Source of the DNA: an uncultured Lachnospiraceae bacterium
GTDB lineage: Bacteria; Bacillota; Clostridia; Lachnospirales; Lachnospiraceae
Length of the DNA: 64,000 nt
NCBI GenBank assembly: GCA_902765725.1
Contig: CACXAT010000006.1
Span: forward strand, 62,001-126,000
Direction: 5' to 3'
How positions within the stretch are numbered: the first letter of the stretch is position 1; the number at the start of each line of letters is the position of its first letter. The position numbers and the translations under genes are program-made. Under the pieces are notes generated by a model. It was given only the letters and a program-made list of their open reading frames with translations, ran no database searches and was not told the DNA's origin. Positions 17,423 through 26,207 of this stretch are shown here, piece by piece.

Positions 17423-18365
17423 ATACCTCATATGCCTGTACGATCTTCTGAACGAGCGGATGCCTTACCACATCTTTGCTGGTCAGCGTACAGAATGCTA
17501 TGTCGTCGATCTTCCTGAGCACATCCACGGCAACCTCAAGGCCGCTTCTGGATTCAAAGGGAAGATCCTTCTGTGTCAGGTCGCCCGTGATGATGACCCT
17601 GGATCCGAACCCGATACGGGTAAGGAACATCTTCATCTGAGCGGGTGTGGTGTTCTGTGCTTCGTCCAGGATGATGAACGCGTTGTCCAGAGTGCGTCCT
17701 CTCATGTAGGCAAGAGGGGCAACCTCGATCGCGCCCTTCTCCGCGTTCTTCGCATAGCTCTCCGGCCCCATGATCTGATAGAGGGCGTCATAGAGAGGAC
17801 GAAGATAAGGATCTACCTTGCTCTGCAGGTCTCCGGGAAGAAATCCCAGCTTCTCCCCCGCCTCGATGGCGGGCCTCGTCATGATGATGCGGGACACTTC
17901 TTCATTTCTGAAAGCGGTGATCGCCATGGCCATCGCCAGATAGGTCTTTCCCGTGCCTGCAGGCCCGATGCCGAAGGTGATCATATGATTCCTGATGGCG
18001 TCAATATATTCCTTCTGACCGTAGGTCTTGGGACTTACCGGCTTGCCTCCGATGGTATGGCAGATAATGTCCCCATTGATCTGGGAGACCCCGCCGTCAT
18101 GATGCTCCAGCGCCAGCGAAAGATCATAATTCACATGCTGCTCAGTGATCGTCTCACCCGACAGGGCGAGCCTGGTCAGGTCATCGAGGACTTTCTTGGC
18201 CCCCTCCGGACCGTTGCCGGCCCCCACGACCTTCAGGGCGGATCCGCGGCTGATCACAGTCACGTTCAGCGTCCGCTCGATCTGCTTCAGATACCGGTCA
18301 AACTGGCCGAATACCTGACTCTGTACATCCTGTGGAATCTCAAGTTCTCTCTCGCTAAGTGCCAT
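17310..18365 (-). CDS. phoH: PhoH family ATPase
   Basis: PhoH/YbeZ-type P-loop ATPase of 351 aa, partner of YbeY in RNA metabolism. An N-terminal KH-like region (about 1-100) is followed by Walker A GPAGTGKTYLAMAMA and Walker B FIILDEAQNTTPAQMKMFLTR. After the conserved end near VQKIVQAYEVYE there is a hydrophilic tail of about 30 residues, rich in Arg, Ser and Gly (RKRDRRRSGSSGRDRRSSG), that overlaps the ybeY reading frame. SD AAAGGTATCTGA precedes the ATG. A promoter at 18424-18452 fits this as the first gene of phoH-ybeY. Confidence 0.94.
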   Translation of the reverse strand: MALSERELEIPQDVQSQVFGQFDRYLKQIERTLNVTVISRGSALKVVGAGNGPEGAKKVLDDLTRLALSGETITEQHVNYDLSLALEHHDGGVSQINGDIICHTIGGKPVSPKTYGQKEYIDAIRNHMITFGIGPAGTGKTYLAMAMAITAFRNEEVSRIIMTRPAIEAGEKLGFLPGDLQSKVDPYLRPLYDALYQIMGPESYAKNAEKGAIEVAPLAYMRGRTLDNAFIILDEAQNTTPAQMKMFLTRIGFGSRVIITGDLTQKDLPFESRSGLEVAVDVLRKIDDIAFCTLTSKDVVRHPLVQKIVQAYEVYEQKQHDTELRKRDRRRSGSSGRDRRSSGQEGDRGRT

Positions 18366-18423
18366 TCAGATACCTTTCAGAAACAGGACAGCTCCTGTAC
18401 CATAACATAGAAAACCAAATTGT

Positions 18424-18452
18424 ATTTTATAATACTACCGGTGATTCGTCAA
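18424..18452 (-). promoter_or_regulatory. Promoter for phoH-ybeY
   Basis: On the minus strand -35 TTGACG (18447-18452), 17-bp spacer and -10 TAAAAT (18424-18429). It starts a few bases after the rlmH stop codon and lies about 60 bp before the phoH ATG. Strength judged only from consensus match. Confidence 0.6.
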
Positions 18453-18457
18453 TCAAA

Positions 18458-18952
18458 TCACTTATGATAGGGCTCGTTGTGCGAGATCCTCTGGGCCCGG
18501 TAGATCTGTTCGAGCAGGATCACCCGCATCATCTGATGGGGAAAGGTCATCGCTGAAAAGGAGAGCTTCTCGTCCGCTCTTCGCAGTACCGCTTCCGAAA
18601 GACCCAGGGATCCTCCTATGATGAAAATGACATGACTGTACCCATTCACCTGCAGCTCCTCCAGGTGCCTTGAAAAGGCCACGGAGTCATAGGACCTGCC
18701 GTCGATGGCAAGGGCGATCACCCGCACGTCCCCGGCATGATCGTATCTTGAGATCTCCTTCAGGAGCCTCTCTCCCTCCCTGTCCCGGATCTGTTTTTCC
18801 TGCACGGCAGAGGCCCGGTCAGGCGTCGGTTCGTCCGCGGTCTGGCAGATCTGAACGCTGGCATATCTGGAAAGTCTCTTCACATATTCATCGATGGCAA
18901 GTGTCCAGTACTTTTCTTTTATCTTCCCCACTACCGCAAGCGTGATCTTCAT
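18458..18952 (-). CDS. rlmH: 23S rRNA (pseudouridine1915-N3)-methyltransferase RlmH
   Basis: SPOUT-class methyltransferase of 164 aa that methylates pseudouridine 1915 in helix 69 of 23S rRNA. The N-terminal MKITLAVVGKIKEKYW, the SAM-binding knot FIIGGSLGLSEAVLRRAD and the C-terminal PHQMMRVILLEQIYRAQRI with HNEPYHK are all diagnostic. Length is normal. It stands alone between the nfnAB terminator and the phoH promoter. Confidence 0.97.
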   Translation of the reverse strand: MKITLAVVGKIKEKYWTLAIDEYVKRLSRYASVQICQTADEPTPDRASAVQEKQIRDREGERLLKEISRYDHAGDVRVIALAIDGRSYDSVAFSRHLEELQVNGYSHVIFIIGGSLGLSEAVLRRADEKLSFSAMTFPHQMMRVILLEQIYRAQRISHNEPYHK

Positions 18953-18981
18953 AGGCTCCTCACAGAATATTACAATGAAAG

Positions 18982-19018
18982 AAACTTCGCCGCGAGATGT
19001 ACACTCACGACGAAGTTT
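18982..19018 (-). terminator. Terminator after nfnAB
   Basis: Minus-strand hairpin with outer stem AAACTTCG / CGAAGTTT (19011-19018 and 18982-18989), extended inward with wobble pairs, followed by CTTTC. It lies between the nfnB stop and the rlmH start. The T-run is short, so strength is moderate. Confidence 0.6.
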
Positions 19019-19048
19019 TGAATCAGTATAGCTTAGCTTCAGATCCTG

Positions 19049-20449
19049 TCAGTCTTTGGATCTGAGATATGCGTCGATGCCTCTGGCCGCCTTCTTGCCT
19101 GCACCCATGGCCAGGATGACCGTCGCTGCGCCCGTGACAGCGTCGCCGCCTGCGTATACGCCTTCCAGAGAGGTCTTTCCCTCTTCCTCCGTAGCCACGA
19201 TGCACAGCTTCTTATTGACATCCAGCCCGTAGGTGGTGGAGGAGATCAGCGGGTTCGGCCTGGTGCCGAGAGACATGATCACCGTATCGCACTCGATCTC
19301 GAATTCAGATCCCTCGATCGGCTGAGGACGTCTTCTTCCGGACGCGTCCGGCTCTCCCAACTCCATACGGATGCAGCGGATCCCGCGGACATTGTCATTT
19401 TCATCAGCCAGGATCTCGACCGGGTTGGTCAGAAGGTCAAACTGGATGCCTTCCTCCTTCGCATGATGCACTTCCTCTGCTCTTGCGGGAAGCTCCGCCT
19501 CGGATCTGCGGTATACGATGTGGGTCTGTGCGCCCAGACGCAGCGCTGTTCTGGCAGCGTCCATGGCGACATTGCCGCCCCCCACGACCACGACTTTTTT
19601 GCCGTGTACGATCGGGGTATCATAGTCATCCCTGTAGGCCTTCATCAGGTTGTTCCTGGTGAGGTACTCGTTGGCGGAGAACACGCCCTTGGCCTGCTCG
19701 CCCGGGATATTCATGAACATCGGAAGGCCTGCGCCGGATCCGATGAAGACAGCCTCAAATCCTTCTTTGGTCATCAGCTCTTCGATGGTGACGGAACGGC
19801 CGATGATCACGTTGGTCTCGATCTTGACTCCGAGGCACTGTACGTTCTCGACCTCTTTTGCCACGACCTTGTCCTTGGGAAGACGGAATTCCGGTATTCC
19901 ATAAACCAGCACACCGCCCGCCTTGTGCAGCGCTTCAAAGATCGTCACATCATAGCCCATCTTCGCCAGATCACCCGCGCAGGTAAGTCCCGAGGGGCCG
20001 GCGCCGATGACGGCGACCTTGCGGCCGGTCTGCTTCGCGGTACACTTCATCTTCATGCCGTGTTCCTTCGCCCAGTCGGCTACGAAACGCTCCAGCTTGC
20101 CGATGGAGACTGCGTCTCCCTTGATGCCTCTGATGCATCTGCCCTCGCACTGGGTCTCCTGCGGGCATACACGTCCGCAGACTGCAGGCAGGGAACTGGA
20201 TTCGGAGATGATATCATAGGCTTTGCCGAAGTCCTTCTCCTTCACGGCTCCGACAAACTCCGGAATGTTGATGTTGACAGGGCATCCCTGGACACACTTT
20301 GCATTCTTACAGTGCAGGCAGCGCTGTGACTCAGCTACGGCCTCTTCCTCGTTGTAGCCGAGGCACACTTCCTCAAAATTGGCCGCTCTGACCTTCGGAT
20401 CCTGCTCCCTGACCGGAACTCTCGTGAGCATATTCTTTGCTTCAGCCAT
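19049..20449 (-). CDS. nfnB: NADP-reducing transhydrogenase subunit NfnB (GltA-like flavoprotein)
   Basis: Protein of 466 aa homologous to the small subunit of glutamate synthase. N-terminal [4Fe-4S] ligands are in CLHCKNAKCVQGCPVNI and CGRVCPQETQCEGRC, then an FAD motif VAVIGAGPSGLTCAG and an NADP-site motif VVVVGGGNVAMDAAR. It ends with TSLEGVYAGGDAVTGAATVILAMG. Because it is coupled through TAATG to an NfnA-type gene and no GltB large subunit is near, I call it NfnB. NfnAB bifurcates electrons: NADPH reduces ferredoxin and NAD+ together, or the reverse. If NfnA were absent, a GltA label would be equally reasonable. Confidence 0.9.
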   Translation of the reverse strand: MAEAKNMLTRVPVREQDPKVRAANFEEVCLGYNEEEAVAESQRCLHCKNAKCVQGCPVNINIPEFVGAVKEKDFGKAYDIISESSSLPAVCGRVCPQETQCEGRCIRGIKGDAVSIGKLERFVADWAKEHGMKMKCTAKQTGRKVAVIGAGPSGLTCAGDLAKMGYDVTIFEALHKAGGVLVYGIPEFRLPKDKVVAKEVENVQCLGVKIETNVIIGRSVTIEELMTKEGFEAVFIGSGAGLPMFMNIPGEQAKGVFSANEYLTRNNLMKAYRDDYDTPIVHGKKVVVVGGGNVAMDAARTALRLGAQTHIVYRRSEAELPARAEEVHHAKEEGIQFDLLTNPVEILADENDNVRGIRCIRMELGEPDASGRRRPQPIEGSEFEIECDTVIMSLGTRPNPLISSTTYGLDVNKKLCIVATEEEGKTSLEGVYAGGDAVTGAATVILAMGAGKKAARGIDAYLRSKD

Positions 20450-21345
20450 TATTTCTCACCTCCGCATTCTCCACATCCGCCGTGGTGTGTGCTGCCTTCC
20501 TTCCAGGCCAGGAACGCTTCTCCTTCCTGCGTCTTGTACATCGTCTGTCTCTTCATGGCAAGATCGAAGTCGACCTCATGGCCGTCGAACTCAGGACCGT
20601 CGACACAGGCAAACTTGACCTCTCCGCCGACGGTAACGCGGCAGGCACCGCACATGCCGGTTCCGTCCACCATGATCGGATTCATGGAAACGACCGTATG
20701 GATGCCGTATTTTTTTGTGGTAAGGCAGAGGAACTTCATCATGATCATCGGTCCGATGCATACGCAGTGATCATAGGTATGACCCTCCGCGATCAGATCC
20801 TCAAGGCACTTTGTGACCATGCCGCTGCGCCCGTAGGAGCCGTCATCTGTCGTCACGTATACATTGGCGACTTCCTTCATGCGATCCTCGAGCAGGACAA
20901 GCTCTTTGTTTCTCGCGCCGATAATGACATCGCACTCAACTCCATGCTCGTGCAGCCATTTCGCCTGCGGATAGATCGGAGCCGCTCCGACACCGCCGGC
21001 CACAAACACGATCTTTTTCTTCTTCAGAGCTTCGATCGCTTCCGGATCCTCCGACTCACACAGATCAGAGGGCCTTCCGAGAGGACCGACAAAATCCATG
21101 AATGAATCACCGGCCTTAAGCTCAGTGAACTTGCTCGTGCTCTCACCGACCGGCTGATAAACGATCTCAATGGTCCCCTTTTCACGGTCATAATCCGTGA
21201 TGGTAAGCGGGATACGCTCTGCCTGCTCATCCAGCTTAACTATTATGAACTGGCCGGGAAGGCAGCGCGCCGCTACACGGGGAGCCTCCACGATCATCTC
21301 ATAGTTAGGACCGGCGAGGTTTCTTGCCTCAAGAATCTTATACAT
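20449..21345 (-). CDS. nfnA: NADP-reducing transhydrogenase subunit NfnA (ferredoxin-NADP reductase alpha type)
   Basis: Flavoprotein of 298 aa with a ferredoxin reductase fold. FAD-binding IPLTITDYDREKG, NAD-binding VFVAGGVGAAPIYPQ and a C-terminal [2Fe-2S] site MCGACRVTV plus FACVDGPEFDGHEVDF. It works with NfnB in the cytoplasm, connecting NADH, NADPH and ferredoxin pools. The extreme C-terminus HHGGCGECGG is a small His/Cys-rich tail beyond the usual cluster ligands. SD AGGAGG precedes the ATG. The promoter at 21398-21426 carries a dyad, so expression is probably controlled. Some tools label the family sulfide dehydrogenase or dihydroorotate dehydrogenase electron-transfer subunit. Confidence 0.9.
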   Translation of the reverse strand: MYKILEARNLAGPNYEMIVEAPRVAARCLPGQFIIVKLDEQAERIPLTITDYDREKGTIEIVYQPVGESTSKFTELKAGDSFMDFVGPLGRPSDLCESEDPEAIEALKKKKIVFVAGGVGAAPIYPQAKWLHEHGVECDVIIGARNKELVLLEDRMKEVANVYVTTDDGSYGRSGMVTKCLEDLIAEGHTYDHCVCIGPMIMMKFLCLTTKKYGIHTVVSMNPIMVDGTGMCGACRVTVGGEVKFACVDGPEFDGHEVDFDLAMKRQTMYKTQEGEAFLAWKEGSTHHGGCGECGGEK

Positions 21346-21388
21346 GACAAACCTCCTGCGTAAATCCTGTGCAGTTATCTATTCATTC

Positions 21389-21418
21389 AACTGAATTATT
21401 ATAATGATTCATTCAGTT
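21389..21418. repeat. Inverted repeat over the nfnA -10 region (candidate operator)
   Basis: Arms AACTGAAT (21389-21396) and ATTCAGTT (21411-21418) are exact inverted copies separated by 14 bp that contain the -10 box of the nfnA promoter. The placement is what a repressor operator would have. The binding protein is unknown. Confidence 0.5.
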
Positions 21419-21426
21419 CTGTTCAA
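21398..21426 (-). promoter_or_regulatory. Promoter for nfnAB
   Basis: Minus strand -35 TTGAAC (21421-21426), 17-bp spacer, -10 TATAAT (21398-21403). The -35 lies inside the last codons of ftsK, and the nfnA ATG is about 55 bp downstream. Very close to the sigma-A consensus. Confidence 0.65.
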
Positions 21427-24409
21427 GATAATTCTCAAACTGTTCCTCGCTCATGAGGACCTTTCTGGGCTTCGTGCCCTCATCCGGGCCGACGACTCCC
21501 GCATCAGACAGCTGATCCATGATCCTGGCCGCTCTGTTGAAGCCGATCTTGAACCATCTCTGCAGCATTCCGATGGAGGCCTTGTCCTTCTGAATAATAA
21601 AACGTCCCGCATCCGCAAACAGCTCATCACTGTCACTGCTTCCAGCTCCGCCGGAGGAGGCTGTGGCAGCCTGGATCTCCTGCATACGTTTCTTCATGAG
21701 CTCCTGCCCGGCAGGAGAATCGTCATCCCTGCGGATCGAATCGACCACGCGCTGGATCTCTTCATCCGAGACAAAAGCTCCCTGCACACGGACCGGCTTC
21801 TTGTAGGTCTGCGGTGAGAACAGCATATCGCCGTTTCCGAGAAGTTTTTCGGCGCCGTTCATGTCAAGGATCGTCCTGGAATCAGTGCCCGAAGATACGG
21901 CGAAGGCGATCCTGGATGGAATGTTCGCCTTGATCAGACCTGTGATGACGTCGACGGAAGGCCTCTGGGTCGCGATGACCAGATGGATTCCGCAGGCGCG
22001 GGCAAGCTGTGCCAGACGGCAGATCGCGTCCTCGACTTCATTTCCGGATACCATCATCAGATCCGCCAGCTCGTCGACAATGATCACGATCTGGGGCATC
22101 TTCTTCGGAGCGTCCGGAACATTGTTCTTGATCAGCGTCTCCACTCTGGCGTTATATCCGGCAAGATTCCTGACGCCGCAGGCAGCAAACTGTTCGTATC
22201 GCTTCGTCATCTCAGCCACAGCCCAGTTCAGGGCGCCGGCTGCCTTCTTCGGATCCGTCACCACCGGTATGAACAGATGGGGGATCCCATTGTACACCGA
22301 CAGCTCGACCACCTTCGGGTCGATCATGATCATCTTCACCTCTGAAGGATCTGCGTTAAAGAGGATCGACATGACCAGTGTATTGATGAAGACCGACTTT
22401 CCTGAGCCCGTGGCACCGGCGATCAGCAGGTGAGGCATCTTGGCGATATCCGATACTACGATGCGCCCCGCAATATCCTTTCCGACTACGTAGGCGAGCT
22501 TGGACTTATGCTTCCTGAATTCATCCGATTCGATCAGTTCCTTCAGATAGACGGTGGCCGTCTTCTCATTCGGCACTTCGATGCCGACGGCAGCCTTGCC
22601 CGGGATCGGGGCCTCGATACGGATATCGGCCGCAGCCAGATTCAGCTTGATGTCATCCGCAAGGTTGGTGATCTTGGAGACCTTCGTTCCAAGCTCCGGC
22701 ATCAGTTCATACCGGGTCACGCTGGGCCCGCAGCTGACATTGGTCACCTGTGCGTTGACACCGAAGGTGGCCAGGATCTGCTGAAGCTTCGAGGCAGTCT
22801 CCCTGAGCTCTTCATCGCTCATGCCGCCTCTGTCCCTGGGCACTTTTTCAAGAAGACTTGTGGAGGGGAACTCATAGGGCTCCTCTTCCATCTCCTTCGC
22901 TTCGATCTCTTTCGTGACAGAATCGACTTCCTTCTGGGTCTGTTCCCTGGTCATGCTGACCTTGGCCGTCTCTTCATCCGCCTTCTTCTTCGACCTGGAG
23001 ACACCGGCATCCTCTATATCTTTTCTCGTGACGACAGGAGCTGCTTCCGGTTCTTCCTCCGGCATCTCCTCCGCAGCGCTCTGTGCCCTGTGGATCACAA
23101 AGGAATCAGACAGCCTGGCCGGATCATGCTCTGTCTCAAACTGAACCTCCGGCGCATACATATGCTCTCCGGACGCAGGGCGCACGCTGACAGTTTCCTG
23201 ATCCCCATCCTCCGGGGAGACCTTCTCTGATGTCCTGATCCGCACGAAGGGAGTCGTTTTCCCTCCGCTCCTGGCCGGCTTTTCCCTGCTCTCGGCGCGG
23301 CTGTCTGTCTTTACAGGCTCTGCGTCAAAGCTTGTTATGATCTTCTTCCCTGAAGGCGGCTGCTCCGTCTCCACGGAGCCAAAGACAACCTGATCCGGAG
23401 TGATCGCAGGCATTCTGGTCCTTTTAGCCCCTGACTTCTTCGTGTCGCCGAACAGATCGGTGGTAAACTTCGGCCCCGAGTCCTGTTCCGGGCTCTGCTC
23501 CTCCCCGGCCCCTGTGTCTTTCTTCAGTACAGAGAGAAATACCGGCGATATACTGTCAGAGCTCTCCTCCCTGGCAAGCTCCATCTCCCGAAGAGCCCTT
23601 CTCGTTTCCGCCTCCGCCCTTCTTGCCTCTTTCTCGGCCTGACGGCGCGCGCTGCGCTCCTGACGGATCTCCTCGGCTCTCGCCCGCCTTGCCTCCACGG
23701 CCTCACTGCCGCGGCGTCCGGTATTGATAAAGAGCGTCTTCTGTGTGATCAGCGCCAGGAACAGGAACACTGCGATCAGAAAGACTGCCCATGTTCCCAC
23801 CAGCCCCACCGTCGGACTGAAGAACATGATCAGAGCGCCTCCGATCACACCGCCGCCCGCGTGGTACTGCTGTCCCAGGGCGAAATAATCCGAGATGCCG
23901 CTGATACTGGTCATATCCCCGTAATTGAGCAGCTGCCAGATCCCGCAGAGGATGCAGAACAGAGCCGCCACGGACAGCGTACGGATCACTGCCACATGAT
24001 TGCCCCTGTTTATCGTCATATAGATCGTGAGGAAGAACAGCATGAACGGGAACAGATAGGCATTGGTGCCCATCACCCCGAACAGAAGATCCCCGAACGC
24101 GTCTCCCAGCCTGCCTCCGAATCCCAGCACGCAGATAAAGATCAGCACTGAGGCTCCGAGAAGACACCAGCACAGGACCTCGGTATTCATCATAGGATCA
24201 CGGGTATCATTGTAGGTCCGTCCCGAAGAGCGGACTGCCCCGGTCTTTGCCGATGAATTCCCGCCGGTCTTTTTGACTGTCTTCCTTGTCCCTGTGGAGG
24301 ATGCGCTGCGGGTTTTCTTAGATGTGCCGGCGCGTGAAGAGGTCTTCTTTGCAGAAGAAGACTTCTTCGCTCCGGTATTTTTCCCTGAATTCTTTTTATT
24401 TGCAGCCAT
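21413..24409 (-). CDS. ftsK: DNA translocase FtsK/SpoIIIE
   Basis: Septal DNA pump of 998 aa that clears chromosomes from the division or sporulation septum. A basic Lys/Ser/Thr-rich N-terminus (about 1-65) precedes four to five membrane helices (about 75-225), a long charged linker (about 235-510), and the motor: AGATGSGKSVFINTLVMSI (Walker A), IVDELADLMMV (Walker B) and LATQRPS-type VIATQRPSVDVITG. The C-terminal gamma winged helix (MLQRWFKIGFNRAARIMDQL) reads polar DNA sequences. The nearest experimental model is SpoIIIE/SftA of Bacillus; with membrane helices it resembles SpoIIIE. Confidence 0.96.
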   Translation of the reverse strand: MAANKKNSGKNTGAKKSSSAKKTSSRAGTSKKTRSASSTGTRKTVKKTGGNSSAKTGAVRSSGRTYNDTRDPMMNTEVLCWCLLGASVLIFICVLGFGGRLGDAFGDLLFGVMGTNAYLFPFMLFFLTIYMTINRGNHVAVIRTLSVAALFCILCGIWQLLNYGDMTSISGISDYFALGQQYHAGGGVIGGALIMFFSPTVGLVGTWAVFLIAVFLFLALITQKTLFINTGRRGSEAVEARRARAEEIRQERSARRQAEKEARRAEAETRRALREMELAREESSDSISPVFLSVLKKDTGAGEEQSPEQDSGPKFTTDLFGDTKKSGAKRTRMPAITPDQVVFGSVETEQPPSGKKIITSFDAEPVKTDSRAESREKPARSGGKTTPFVRIRTSEKVSPEDGDQETVSVRPASGEHMYAPEVQFETEHDPARLSDSFVIHRAQSAAEEMPEEEPEAAPVVTRKDIEDAGVSRSKKKADEETAKVSMTREQTQKEVDSVTKEIEAKEMEEEPYEFPSTSLLEKVPRDRGGMSDEELRETASKLQQILATFGVNAQVTNVSCGPSVTRYELMPELGTKVSKITNLADDIKLNLAAADIRIEAPIPGKAAVGIEVPNEKTATVYLKELIESDEFRKHKSKLAYVVGKDIAGRIVVSDIAKMPHLLIAGATGSGKSVFINTLVMSILFNADPSEVKMIMIDPKVVELSVYNGIPHLFIPVVTDPKKAAGALNWAVAEMTKRYEQFAACGVRNLAGYNARVETLIKNNVPDAPKKMPQIVIIVDELADLMMVSGNEVEDAICRLAQLARACGIHLVIATQRPSVDVITGLIKANIPSRIAFAVSSGTDSRTILDMNGAEKLLGNGDMLFSPQTYKKPVRVQGAFVSDEEIQRVVDSIRRDDDSPAGQELMKKRMQEIQAATASSGGAGSSDSDELFADAGRFIIQKDKASIGMLQRWFKIGFNRAARIMDQLSDAGVVGPDEGTKPRKVLMSEEQFENYLEQN

Positions 24410-24473
24410 GTAAAACCTGTCCCTTATAATTATCTATGTCCATCCGGACGCGCGATTTCTTCCAATCTCCCCA

Positions 24474-25349
24474 TCAGAGGAAAACCGCGCCTGCGATTGC
24501 CAGCGCGCCTGCCGCAAAGCAGTAGAACGCAAAATATCTCATTTTTCTCTTTTTAACCAGATTGCCGATGGTGCGGATCGCAAAATAACCAAACACCGCA
24601 GCTGCCGCCATCCCTGCCGCGTAATTGCCCAGCATGGAGGCGCTGATGTCCTCCGACACAACGTCACCCAGCTCCAGCACCGCCGCCCCGAGGATCGCCG
24701 GGATCGACAGGATAAATGAATACTTCACGGCAAATCTGCGCTCAAAACCGCAGAAGGTGCAGGCTGCGATCGTAGTCCCGGATCTGGAGATGCCGGGCAG
24801 CGTGGCGAATCCCTGGGCGATGCCGATCAGGACTCCCTCGCCCCAGGACACATCCTTCGGGATCTTCCAGCAGTTTTCAACCCGGTCAGAGAAGATCAGG
24901 ATCACGCCGGTGATCAGAAGGCAGATTCCGGGTACCAGGAGCGTCGAAGACGCGTCTTCAATCAGCTTCTGCCCGAAATACCCCATCAGTCCCGTCGGGA
25001 TCGTGGATACGATGATCAGTACCACGAACTTACGGTAATTGGTCCGGATGATCCGCAGATACTTCTTGGGCTGGCCGGTATTGTTCCTGGAGAACAGTGT
25101 CTTCAGATTCCTGAAGATATCCGCCAGCATCTTGAATGCCTCTGCAATAAGTTTGCAGATATCCTTCCAGTACACCAGGAAGACGACCAGCAGTGTTCCC
25201 ACATGGAGCATCACATCAAAGGTAACGCTGTTTCCTGTATCGATATTAAATATATTCTGGAAGATCGCCAGATGTCCCGAGCTTGATACCGGAAGGAATT
25301 CCGTCAGTCCCTGGACGATTCCCAGAAATATGGCCTGCAAGATCGACAT
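24474..25349 (-). CDS. uppP: Undecaprenyl-diphosphatase UppP (BacA)
   Basis: Membrane phosphatase that recycles undecaprenyl pyrophosphate, the lipid carrier for peptidoglycan precursors. The two catalytic motifs are present: EFLPVSSSGHL near residue 17 and PGISRSGTTI in the middle. About eight membrane helices are predicted. The ATG at 25349 (MSILQAIFLG) follows AAAGGA at suitable spacing and matches family starts; an upstream in-frame start at 25385 adds 12 hydrophilic residues and is less likely. Its position between ftsK and the next gene does not add to the assignment. Confidence 0.96.
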   Translation of the reverse strand: MSILQAIFLGIVQGLTEFLPVSSSGHLAIFQNIFNIDTGNSVTFDVMLHVGTLLVVFLVYWKDICKLIAEAFKMLADIFRNLKTLFSRNNTGQPKKYLRIIRTNYRKFVVLIIVSTIPTGLMGYFGQKLIEDASSTLLVPGICLLITGVILIFSDRVENCWKIPKDVSWGEGVLIGIAQGFATLPGISRSGTTIAACTFCGFERRFAVKYSFILSIPAILGAAVLELGDVVSEDISASMLGNYAAGMAAAAVFGYFAIRTIGNLVKKRKMRYFAFYCFAAGALAIAGAVFL

Positions 25350-25413
25350 GTCTCTATTATTCCTTTCACAGCAGAAGAACGCCAAAAAGGCGTTCTTCCG
25401 TTTTCGTTCACGT

Positions 25414-26199
25414 TTATTCTGACTTCACACGCGGATACAGATGGAAATACTTTTCCTTCATCTCGTACACCATGTCTGTGTAGGAGTCAAGACACTCCTC
25501 CATCCGTCCTTCCCGGATATTCGTAATGCACGGACTGATATAGCGGTCCCACAGATCGTCATAGATGACACTGCAGTCACTGCGGCTGTTGATATGCTTG
25601 ACGATGGACGGCGCGATATCATAATAATCATGGATCAGCTGAGCACCCTCCGGCCTGGACATCATGTAGGTGTCCCTGTAGGCACGCAGAAGGTTCAGCT
25701 CTTCGCAGTCATCCTCCATGCCGCGGTAATGGCAGGCAGCGGTGGTGATATAGCACCACTTTCTGTGGAAGCCCTTCTCGATATCCTCATAGGGGGCTGC
25801 GGAGATATTGGACTTGGGGAAATGCTCCTTCCACCGTTTCTGGATCGCTTCGATAAGCGGCTTCGAGGATTCCCCGTTATACTTCAGGATGGACGGAAAT
25901 ACAAACCCGGCCACAGCCAGCGACAGATTGATGTTCATGACGGCTTTGTCTTTTCTCGGCGCGCTCTGCATCAGAGCATCACCGGAAGCGGCAAAGGCCT
26001 CTGCCATGTTATCCAGCATGGTATCCTTCTCAACAACCGTCGTATACAGATGCTCGATCGCGTCAAAGACCGGCACCTGCTTCAGGTAGAACTTCTGGAA
26101 TCCTCCTTCATAGGCTCCGCGCTTGAATGTCTGGATCAGCCCTGAAGGATCTGCGATCATTGTCTCCATTCCCCGGAGCGCAACCTGATAATCCGTCAT
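25414..26199 (-). CDS. CFI-box-type hypothetical protein
   Basis: Soluble protein of 261 aa. I recognise only a C-terminal part resembling the CFI-box: WCYITTAAC at residues 148-156, then ELNLLRAYRDTYM and GAQLIHDYYDIAPSIVKHI, which reproduce the usual order of a Cys-Ile-Thr-Thr/Ala box, a LLRxFRD helix and a YY...P.IV segment. The N-terminal 130 residues look helical and lack a signal peptide. No biochemical role is known to me for this box. SD GAGGAGT precedes the ATG. It follows yebC by only 8 bp, so it is probably co-transcribed with it. Confidence 0.7.
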   Translation of the reverse strand: MTDYQVALRGMETMIADPSGLIQTFKRGAYEGGFQKFYLKQVPVFDAIEHLYTTVVEKDTMLDNMAEAFAASGDALMQSAPRKDKAVMNINLSLAVAGFVFPSILKYNGESSKPLIEAIQKRWKEHFPKSNISAAPYEDIEKGFHRKWCYITTAACHYRGMEDDCEELNLLRAYRDTYMMSRPEGAQLIHDYYDIAPSIVKHINSRSDCSVIYDDLWDRYISPCITNIREGRMEECLDSYTDMVYEMKEKYFHLYPRVKSE

Positions 26200-26207
26200 A
26201 TCTGTTC

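Noticed and set aside
19049..20449. Glutamate synthase small subunit
   Set aside because: No GltB large subunit adjoins it and it is coupled to an NfnA-type gene, so NfnB is the better name.
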